From CBDAPI01 sp965248635 (GTDB lineage Bacteria > Acidobacteriota > UBA6911 > RPQK01 > CBDAPI01): a DNA stretch of 64,000 nucleotides. The stretch is taken from positions 4,526,001 through 4,590,000 of the forward strand of contig OZ252114.1 in the NCBI GenBank assembly GCA_965248635.1, in the 5' to 3' direction. Made by a program: the position numbers and the translations under genes. The first letter of the stretch is position 1; the number at the start of each line of letters is the position of its first letter. Below, piece by piece: positions 52,985-59,607 of the stretch. The notes beneath the pieces are model-generated. The model was not told the DNA's origin. It ran no database searches and was given only the letters and a program-made list of their open reading frames with translations.

Positions 52985-54023
52985 GGAAGGCGACCTCCTT
53001 GTGAACCGACTCAATTAGAGGTTCGGGATTGGTCCGCGCGTTTGCCGCTTTCAGCCCCAGCCGGCTCTCGATAAAGGAGCGCCCCACATGATTGTCGGTA
53101 ACAGGTCCGCTCACAACCTGTGTCTCGATGCCATTCTGCTTCAGGAAGCGGCAGGCTCCCCAGGCTCCGGCCGGATCGTTGGCGCAGAGAACAACGCAGC
53201 GCAGCCACTGTCTGATCTCATCGTCGTTGAGGACCGTCTGGACACCGTAGTCTCCGAAGATTCCATCTCCGAACTCCAGAACCACCACGTCCGGCTTGCC
53301 CCGGCTCAAGTTACTGATCAGGCGGCGTGTGACCGCTGTGGCCGTCTCCGGGCCGGTCGCAACGACTCCGGCGTCAGCAAAAGACAGGGCTTCACCGGCT
53401 CCATAGTCGATCATCCGCAGAACATCCCGGCGCAACGCCACCCCGGTCACCTTGGCTGCCGAAACCCGCATCCCTTTCTTGACCAGACCGTGGATCACTT
53501 CACAGGCGGCCACTGTCTTGCCCGAATCCATGCAGGTCCCCACCACAGCCACGATGGGAGGGATAGTGCGGATCTTCAGATTGTCGGGAATCGCCTGCAA
53601 ACCAATGTGGGCCGGTACGCCGACTCGCTTCTCCAAATAGGGAAAGTGCAGTACTGCCCCCATGACCTCGACTTCAAAGGGACGCCCCACATCTGGATTA
53701 AAAGAAGTGCACACCCCCAGAACTCCGCCCAGATTGAGGAGATGAATCCGGTCTCCGGGTTTCACTCCCACTGGCAGGCGACCTTCGTAGCCGTGCAGCG
53801 CGTTGCGATGCCCCAGGACACCGGCCATGCAGTCGCCGCTCTTGAGAGGCACCATCCGTCCCTCAGAGTTCTCCAACTCGTTGTAAACGCTCTTGTCGTT
53901 GAGAATGCGTCCGGCCAGTACGTAGCCTTCTTCCGCGACGATCTCGTCCGCCAGATAGACGTCTCTTCCGATTCCAGAGCGGAAGGTGGCAGAACCAATC
54001 TTGTCCAGTCGTACTCGTCTCAT
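52971..54023 (-). CDS. P-loop NTPase-like protein heading the arg operon (DUF1611-like)
   Basis: This 350-aa protein starts at the ATG giving MRRVRLDKIGSATFRSGIGR; AAGGAG lies eight bases upstream and fits well. The N-terminal half is beta-rich (GRMVPLKSGDCMAGVLGHRN, then LLNLGGVLGVCTSFNPDVG). The C-terminal half is a nucleotide-binding domain: PPIVAVVGTCMDSGKTVAAC at ~165 is a deviant Walker A with C-M-D-S-G-K-T, followed by VSAAKVTGVALRRDVLRMID and PDVVVLEFGDGIFGDYGVQT as a Walker-B-like strand. It resembles DUF1611/BioD-like proteins, whose functions are mostly unassigned. As first gene of the arg operon, overlapping argC, it probably has a role in arginine or N-acyl-amino-acid metabolism. 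Confidence 0.65.
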   Translation of the reverse strand: MRRVRLDKIGSATFRSGIGRDVYLADEIVAEEGYVLAGRILNDKSVYNELENSEGRMVPLKSGDCMAGVLGHRNALHGYEGRLPVGVKPGDRIHLLNLGGVLGVCTSFNPDVGRPFEVEVMGAVLHFPYLEKRVGVPAHIGLQAIPDNLKIRTIPPIVAVVGTCMDSGKTVAACEVIHGLVKKGMRVSAAKVTGVALRRDVLRMIDYGAGEALSFADAGVVATGPETATAVTRRLISNLSRGKPDVVVLEFGDGIFGDYGVQTVLNDDEIRQWLRCVVLCANDPAGAWGACRFLKQNGIETQVVSGPVTDNHVGRSFIESRLGLKAANARTNPEPLIESVHKEVAFHAAT

Positions 54024-54045
54024 CGTCAAATCTCCTTGCGAACGG

Positions 54046-54214
54046 GCAATTATAATAAATATGCGGCATGATATGCAACCTGTTTTTCCCACTCTTTCCC
54101 ACTCTTTCCCTACAACAAGTCACTAGTGCCTATAAAGTAGGGCTGCTTAAGCAGATATCCAGAGACGTTTTGAGTTTGACACTGGCGTTGCTTATACGCA
54201 TAATTATTCATCAT
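54046..54214. promoter_or_regulatory. Divergent arg control region with ARG-box-like sites
   Basis: The spacer between the two arg operons holds AT-rich imperfect palindromes. CGCATAATTATTCATC at 54197-54212 is close to the ArgR consensus TGNATWWWWATNCA, and a second weaker one lies around 54050-54076 (AATAAATATGCG then GGCATGATATGCA). A third candidate, TGTATCGCGTGATACC, lies at 54214-54229. Between them is a 10-bp repeat, TTTCCCACTC, about 2.5 copies (54085-54111). ArgR bound here could repress both operons and its own gene. Confidence 0.5.
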
Positions 54215-54329
54215 GTATCGCGTGATACCCAACCTGAGGGAATCTGACAGGCTAAGGGGGACTTTCCCCCCTGGCTTCCGCCAGGGGCTCTGATGGCCCG
54301 GCCTTTTTCGGCAGCCGGCGGGCATTCTA

Positions 54330-54746
54330 ATGAAGAAACAGCGACAGAGACAGGTCGTGCAGGTGGTGACGGCGGAGACGATCCGCAGTCAGGAGCAACT
54401 GCGGCGACGCCTGGCCGAGCGCGGGTACGACGCAACGCAGGCAACTCTGTCTCGAGACTTGAAGGATTTGAGGATCGTCAAGGCGACGGATCCAGGTGGT
54501 TCGGGCTACCGCTACCGGCCGCTCGAACAGGTTCGGGAAAGAACACCGCGTTCCACCGTGAGTGGAAACTTGATCGTTTTTCACACGGAACAGGGACTCG
54601 CGGCAGCCCTGGCCTATGAGATCGATGCCATCGGGCTGCACTCTCTGCTGGGGACCGTGGCAGGCGAAGATACCATCCTGGTAGTGGTGGCGGAAGGTCA
54701 CCAGGCCGCTGATGTGGAGAAGGAGATATGGAGCATTCTAAAGTAA
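54330..54746 (+). CDS. argR: Arginine repressor
   Basis: This 138-aa ArgR/AhrC-type regulator has an N-terminal winged helix with IRSQEQLRRRLAERGYDATQ and ATLSRDLKDLRIVKA (the S-R-D-L-K-x-L recognition helix). The C-terminal hexamerisation and arginine-binding domain shows GLAAALAYEIDAIGLHSLLG and GTVAGEDTILVVVA (G-T-x-A-G-x-D-T). It likely binds ARG boxes in the 5' spacer with arginine as co-repressor, controlling both divergent operons. Its end overlaps argG by 19 bp. The ribosome-binding site is weak, fitting a low-abundance regulator. Confidence 0.95.
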   Translation: MKKQRQRQVVQVVTAETIRSQEQLRRRLAERGYDATQATLSRDLKDLRIVKATDPGGSGYRYRPLEQVRERTPRSTVSGNLIVFHTEQGLAAALAYEIDAIGLHSLLGTVAGEDTILVVVAEGHQAADVEKEIWSILK

Positions 54747-55954
54747 ACAAGATTATTCTGGCTTATTCGGGTGGACTCGACACCTCGGCGATGTTGCACT
54801 GGTTGAAGCAGGAGTACGGCTGTCCAGTGGTTGCCTTCGTGGCAGACGTCGGCCAGCCGGATGATTTCGATGCGGTTCGGACCAAGGCCATTGCCACCGG
54901 GGCAGACGATGTCGTGATCTCCGACCTGAGAGAAGAATTTGTTCGAGAGTTCGTCTTTCCGGCCGTGCAAGCCCATGCCATCTACGAAGGTGAATACCTG
55001 CTGGGAACCTCTCTGGCCCGACCTTCGATTGCCCGGGAGCAGGCCCGGGTGGCCGCCGAACATGAGGCGGATGCCGTCGCCCACGGCGCCACCGGCAAGG
55101 GCAACGATCAGGTCCGCTTCGAGCTGACTTATCAGGCACTGGCGCCCCAACTGGTCACGATTGCCCCCTGGCGGAGCTGGTCGTTCAAGAGCCGAACCGA
55201 TCTGATCAACTACTGTCGCGAGCAGGGCATTCCGGTCGACTCCACGCTCGAGAAGCCCTACAGCATGGACGAGAACCTGATGCACTGCTCCTACGAGGGC
55301 GGTATTCTGGAAGATCCCTGGCAGCCCCCTCCGGATGATCTGTTCCTGAATACCACTTCACCTGAGAAGGCTCCTGCTACTCCCGAGGATCTAGTGATCG
55401 AATTCTCCCGTGGGATTCCGGTTCAACTGGACGGGCAACCTTTTTCACCGGCGGGCCTGCTGGAAGAGTTGAATACCCGCGCCGCTCGACACGGGGTGGG
55501 TCGCGTCGACCTGGTAGAGAATCGATTCGTCGGCATGAAGTCACGGGGAGTCTACGAGACTCCCGGAGCGACCGTGCTGCACAAGGCTCATCGGGCACTG
55601 GAGTCGATCGTCCTCGATCGGGAGGTCCAGCATTTCAAGGACGGGCTTGCTCCGCAACTGGCTGAGAAGATCTACTACGGTCTCTGGTTCGCACCCGAAA
55701 CCCAGTTGCTGCTGAAGACCGTTGAGGAGACCCAGCAGAAGGTTTCGGGAGAAGTGGAAGTCCGGCTCTACAAGGGCAGCTGTTCGGTTCGGCGCCGGCG
55801 ATCCGAGCACAGCCTCTACAGTGCAGAGTATGCCACCTTTGAAGAAGACTCGGTGTACCAGCAGTCCGATGCCGGGGGCTTCATTCGGCTCCAGGGACTG
55901 CGGCTGCGAATGGCAGCCGAGAGCGCTGGGAAACCCGAAGCGGTTGAGGCTTGA
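54728..55954 (+). CDS. argG: Argininosuccinate synthase
   Basis: This enzyme joins citrulline and aspartate using ATP. The 408-aa protein has the PP-loop in KIILAYSGGLDTSAMLHWLK near the N-terminus. Downstream are GTSLARPSIAREQARVAAEH, DAVAHGATGKGNDQVRFELT and PWRSWSFKSRTDLINYCREQ, all standard. SMDENLMHCSYEGGILEDPW carries substrate-binding residues. AAGGAG precedes the ATG at a good distance, inside the argR 3' end, so translation may be coupled. Acylated citrulline, if produced by the argF' enzyme, must be deacylated first; no deacylase is in the window. Confidence 0.97.
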   Translation: MEHSKVNKIILAYSGGLDTSAMLHWLKQEYGCPVVAFVADVGQPDDFDAVRTKAIATGADDVVISDLREEFVREFVFPAVQAHAIYEGEYLLGTSLARPSIAREQARVAAEHEADAVAHGATGKGNDQVRFELTYQALAPQLVTIAPWRSWSFKSRTDLINYCREQGIPVDSTLEKPYSMDENLMHCSYEGGILEDPWQPPPDDLFLNTTSPEKAPATPEDLVIEFSRGIPVQLDGQPFSPAGLLEELNTRAARHGVGRVDLVENRFVGMKSRGVYETPGATVLHKAHRALESIVLDREVQHFKDGLAPQLAEKIYYGLWFAPETQLLLKTVEETQQKVSGEVEVRLYKGSCSVRRRRSEHSLYSAEYATFEEDSVYQQSDAGGFIRLQGLRLRMAAESAGKPEAVEA

Positions 55955-55972
55955 ACAGGAGGCCCGAGATCC

Positions 55973-57406
55973 ATGACAAACGATAAGGGGCAAAGTACAC
56001 CTCTCTGGGGCGGGCGCTTCGAAGAAAGCGTCGAGACCGCCGTGCTTGACTACACAACTTCTCTGCAAGTCGATCGGCGGCTCGCCTTCCAGGACATTCG
56101 CGGAACCCGCGCCCATGTACAGATGCTGGCGGACCGGGGCATTCTCCCTTTGACGGACCTGGATGCCATCCTGCAGGGACTCGCCCAGATCCAGCAGGAA
56201 CTGGAGAGTGGCACCTTCCCCCTCCAGCCGGAGTTGGAAGACATCCACATGAACATTGAAGCCCGCTTGACCGAGCTGGCCGGCCCGCCGGGAGAGCGCG
56301 TCCACTCGGGACGAAGCCGCAACGACCAGGTGGCCGTTGACCTCAAACTCTACTGCAGGGAAACAACGACTCGCTGGCAGCAACTGCTGGTGAAGCTCCA
56401 GGAGTCCTTTCTGGCCCGGGGGGACCAATTGACCGAGGAACTCTTTCCGGCCTGGACTCACATGCAGGTGGCTCAGCCGATCTCCTGGGCTCACTACCTG
56501 CTGTCGTTCTGCGCCATGTTCGGGCGGGACTTTCAGCGACTGGAAGGCTACCGGAAGCTGCACTCGACCTCTCCCCTGGGAGCGGGGGCGCTGGCCGGTA
56601 CCACCCTGCCGATCGACCCGGCGGCCACAGCCGGGGCACTCGAGTTTGAACGGAGTTTCCTGAACAGTTATGACATCGCCGGGGATCGAGACTTTGTGCT
56701 GGAGTTGCTGCAGATTGCCAGCCAGCTCATGCTCCATGTGAGCCGACTGGCCGAGGATCTGATCTACCTGTCCAGCTCTGCCGTGGGCTGGGTGAAGCTC
56801 CCTCAGTCACTGTGTACCGGGAGCAGCATGATGCCGCAGAAACAGAACCCGGACATCCTGGAGCTGGCCCGGGGCAGGACGGCATCGGTGCTGGGGCACA
56901 CCCAGGCGGTCTCGACTCTCCTGAAAGGGTTACCCACTTCCTACCACCGAGATCTTCAAGAGGACAAGCCGCACCTGTTTAGTGTGGTCGACATCGTGGA
57001 ATCGACCCTGGAGATCCTGCCCCGCGTCATCCAGGGATTCAGCCTGCTTCCTGCCCGCTACAAGGATCTTCTCGAGGATGGGTTTCTGGCTGCGACCGAT
57101 CTGGCGGAGTATCTGGTGGAGAAAGGAGTTCCTTTTCGAGAGGCCCACCGGCGAGTAGGCGAGCTGGTTTCGTACTGCGAGTCTGTGGGTAGCTCACTTC
57201 AGGAGCTGAGCCTGGAGGACCTTCAGGAGTGGAGCCCCGAGTGCAGCGAAGAGGTTCTGGGGCGGCTCGATCCGTCGTCGAGTCTGCGGACTCGCAACCA
57301 CGCGGGGGCTACGGGGGTTTCCGCCGTCGAGCAGCAGATCGAATACTGGCGATCCTGGTTAGCCCAGAGCCGCACTCGCCTCGCCCAATCCGACGCGAAC
57401 ACCTAG
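55973..57406 (+). CDS. argH: Argininosuccinate lyase
   Basis: This enzyme cleaves argininosuccinate to arginine and fumarate. The 477-aa member of the fumarase/aspartase superfamily begins STPLWGGRFEESVETAVLDY. It has ERVHSGRSRNDQVAVDLKLY (substrate-binding R-S-R-N-D-Q), AWTHMQVAQPISWAHYLLSF, and the signature loop CTGSSMMPQKQNPDILELAR with the catalytic Ser. AGGAGG lies upstream of the ATG, 18 bp after argG. It is the last gene of the argRGH operon; an IS200-type element follows about 25 bp beyond the stop. Confidence 0.97.
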   Translation: MTNDKGQSTPLWGGRFEESVETAVLDYTTSLQVDRRLAFQDIRGTRAHVQMLADRGILPLTDLDAILQGLAQIQQELESGTFPLQPELEDIHMNIEARLTELAGPPGERVHSGRSRNDQVAVDLKLYCRETTTRWQQLLVKLQESFLARGDQLTEELFPAWTHMQVAQPISWAHYLLSFCAMFGRDFQRLEGYRKLHSTSPLGAGALAGTTLPIDPAATAGALEFERSFLNSYDIAGDRDFVLELLQIASQLMLHVSRLAEDLIYLSSSAVGWVKLPQSLCTGSSMMPQKQNPDILELARGRTASVLGHTQAVSTLLKGLPTSYHRDLQEDKPHLFSVVDIVESTLEILPRVIQGFSLLPARYKDLLEDGFLAATDLAEYLVEKGVPFREAHRRVGELVSYCESVGSSLQELSLEDLQEWSPECSEEVLGRLDPSSSLRTRNHAGATGVSAVEQQIEYWRSWLAQSRTRLAQSDANT

Positions 57407-57430
57407 TGAACTTCCGGGACAGTGCAGTAA

Positions 57431-58062
57431 GTATCCCCCGGCAAAGCCGGGGGCTTTAATCTTGTGAGCCGCTCAAAGCGGACTTGACGTTGCCGCTACC
57501 GCGGCCACTTGTGCCACCTAAAGGTGCCCTGACTACAGGAGCCTGAGCTGATCCTGGCGACGATCTTCTGCTTCTTGCCGCCGGATATACTCACGGATCA
57601 CTTTCTCATCTCGGCCCACGGTCGATACGAAGTATCCGCGTGCCCAGAAGTGCTGTCCAACAAAGTTACGCCGACTCTCTGAAAAGTTCCGCGCAATGTG
57701 GATGGCGCTTTTCCCTTTGATGTAGCCTATCACCTGCGCCACAGAGAACTTTGGCGGAATCGAGATCATCACGTGCACGTGATCCGGCAGCAGGTGGCCC
57801 TCCTCAATCAAGCTTTCCTTCTGCCCAGCCAACCGTCGCAGCACCTGACCGAGATGTCTGCGCAGCTCCCCATAAATCAACTTTTTGCGGTACTTGGGGA
57901 TGAACACCACATGGTACTTACACTCCCATTTCGTATGCTGTAAGCTCTTATAGTTACTCAGAAAACTCCTTTTCGTGATGCTTTGCTCGGCTCACGGAAG
58001 GGAGTTTTTTCACCTATTCCCGGAACTGTCAAACTCTGGCTGCCTCCCCGGCAGAGCCGGGG
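57431..58062 (-). mobile_element. IS200-type element (single tnpA, hairpin ends)
   Basis: Both flanks of the tnpA gene carry near-identical hairpins: CCCCCGGCAAAGCCGGGGG at 57431-57449 and TCCCCGGCAGAGCCGGGGGG at 58041-58060. These are the imperfect end palindromes recognised by HUH transposases of the IS200/IS605 family. No tnpB is present. An inner small hairpin (CCGCTcaAAGCGG) lies at 57468-57480. The exact cleavage sites cannot be fixed without the target tetranucleotide. It sits between argH and the acyl-CoA dehydrogenase gene and does not break either. Confidence 0.8.
57533..57961 (-). CDS. tnpA: IS200-type transposase TnpA (HUH, Y1)
   Basis: This 142-aa single-strand transposase is near the typical length. 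The frame is open to a CTG at 57961 that gives SNYKSLQHTKWECKYHVVFI, the usual N-terminus of the family; the ATG/GTG at 57910 would remove it, so the CTG start (or a mutated ATG) is preferred. The HUH motif is DHVHVMISIPP and the catalytic Tyr lies in KVIREYIRRQE. FVGQHFWARGYFVSTVG is characteristic. If CTG is not used, the protein would lack part of its fold and be inactive. Confidence 0.85.
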   Translation of the reverse strand: MSNYKSLQHTKWECKYHVVFIPKYRKKLIYGELRRHLGQVLRRLAGQKESLIEEGHLLPDHVHVMISIPPKFSVAQVIGYIKGKSAIHIARNFSESRRNFVGQHFWARGYFVSTVGRDEKVIREYIRRQEAEDRRQDQLRLL

Positions 58063-58218
58063 GGACTCCTTACGGGTCTAGCAGCCCGTGGTGGAGCTTT
58101 CAACTCCGACGCTTCTTGGGTAACATTCTCGCTGTGCGACCGGGACACGGGTTGAGGCAGGTGCGACGAGCAGAAGTCCACGCTGGAATGGAGGTTGATT
58201 CATGAGTGAGACCAAGAC

Positions 58219-59607
58219 ATGGGGCTCTGTTCCGTTCTGGGTCTGGGCTATGAGTGGGACCCGCAGTGGTTGCTCACACCTGCCCAGAAGGACCTCCAGG
58301 GAAAGCTGATTGAGTTGTGCTGTACTACCCTTCGCGAGAACGCCGTCGAGAGTGACCGGGAACTGAAGTTCCCGCGCCCGAATTTCGAGGCACTGGCGTC
58401 TCTGGGGCTACTGGGTCTGCTGGTGCCCAGACAGTTGGGCGGTCTCGGCGAGAATCACACCTGCGCCGCCATGGTGACTGAAACCATCGCCCGCTACGGC
58501 TGCGCAAGTACTGCCATGTGCTACACCATGCACCTGGGAGCCGTTGCCGCGGTGATGCTGCGCTCCCATGACAACCCCGCCCTCCAGCACCTGATAAAGA
58601 GGCTGGACAAGGAGGTGCTGATCGGCACTCTCTCCTATTCCGATCCCGAGACCGGGTCACACTTCTGGTACCCCTTCTCCTCAGGCGCCGAGCGTACGAG
58701 CAACGGCTGGAAAGTGAGAAAGAAAGCATCCTGGACCACATCGGGTGGCTTTGCTGACTGGTATGTCGTCCAGACCACCAGCCCCGATTTTGACGGCGAC
58801 TACTCGAACCTCTCCTGCTTCCTGATGATGGGGGATGAGGTCAAGGCCCGGCCATCAGACTGGGATGTGCTGGGACTGCGGGGAAACCAGTCGGGTGCAA
58901 TTGAGGTAGACAATGTCGAGGTGCCCGGCGATCGGATGATTGGCCCCACCGGTGACGGAGCTGCGTCCAATGATGAAACCGTCGATCCTTTTTTTCTGCT
59001 TTGTTCTTCTGCCTGCTGGAACGGCATTGCCATGGGCATGATCGATATCGCCAAGAGCCACACCACCCGAAAAAAGCACGTTGATGTGGGCCTGCGCGTG
59101 TGTGACTATCCGACCATACAGGACGGTGTTGGCGAGTCTCTCATAGACACCAACGCCTCCCGCTCTCAGCTGTTTCTCATGGCCCAGGCCCTGGATACTG
59201 TGACGGAGAACTGCGACTGGTCGGCCCACCGGGATCTCACCTATCTTCCCAGATCATCTTTTCTGCACTGGATGTGGCAGGTAAAGTTCGCGGCAGCCAA
59301 GAACGTCGCCCACGTCTCGGACAAAATGTTGCATGTCTGTGGCGGAACCGGTTATAAGCCGCAACTTGGCATCGAGCGCTACCTCCGGGATGCCAAGGCC
59401 GGCTGGGTGATGGGGCCCACCAACGAGGTCTTACGTCAGTTCGTGGGGAAAGCAGTACTCCTCGGCTTCGACTCGCTGGACTACTGGAACCAGGCGGTCA
59501 ACGAGCGCCTGCTCCAGAACGAGATCAAGAAACTCGACGCCGACGCCAAGCGGTCCCTCGGTGAGCAGTTGCTGGCCCAGGCCGAGACTGAAGAAGAAAG
59601 CTCATGA
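58219..59607 (+). CDS. Acyl-CoA dehydrogenase family flavoprotein
   Basis: This 462-aa FAD enzyme has N-terminal helices (FEALASLGLLGLLVPRQLGG), a middle beta domain (RKKASWTTSGGFADWYVVQT) and a C-terminal helical bundle (VAHVSDKMLHVCGGTGYKPQ, then YLRDAKAGWVMGPTNEVLRQ). The substrate is unknown. The ATG at 58219 has no ribosome-binding site. An ATG at 58202 with GGAGG upstream encodes MSETKTWGSVPF in another frame, so the gene may carry a one-base shift near 58230-58240 and really start there. It overlaps the DUF1989-GcvT gene by ATGA, so the two products should work together. Confidence 0.82.
   Translation: MGLCSVLGLGYEWDPQWLLTPAQKDLQGKLIELCCTTLRENAVESDRELKFPRPNFEALASLGLLGLLVPRQLGGLGENHTCAAMVTETIARYGCASTAMCYTMHLGAVAAVMLRSHDNPALQHLIKRLDKEVLIGTLSYSDPETGSHFWYPFSSGAERTSNGWKVRKKASWTTSGGFADWYVVQTTSPDFDGDYSNLSCFLMMGDEVKARPSDWDVLGLRGNQSGAIEVDNVEVPGDRMIGPTGDGAASNDETVDPFFLLCSSACWNGIAMGMIDIAKSHTTRKKHVDVGLRVCDYPTIQDGVGESLIDTNASRSQLFLMAQALDTVTENCDWSAHRDLTYLPRSSFLHWMWQVKFAAAKNVAHVSDKMLHVCGGTGYKPQLGIERYLRDAKAGWVMGPTNEVLRQFVGKAVLLGFDSLDYWNQAVNERLLQNEIKKLDADAKRSLGEQLLAQAETEEESS

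Noticed and set aside
54085..54111. Attenuator or leader peptide in the arg operon leader
   Set aside because: The TTTCCCACTC repeats do not form a terminator and no Arg-rich short frame was seen.
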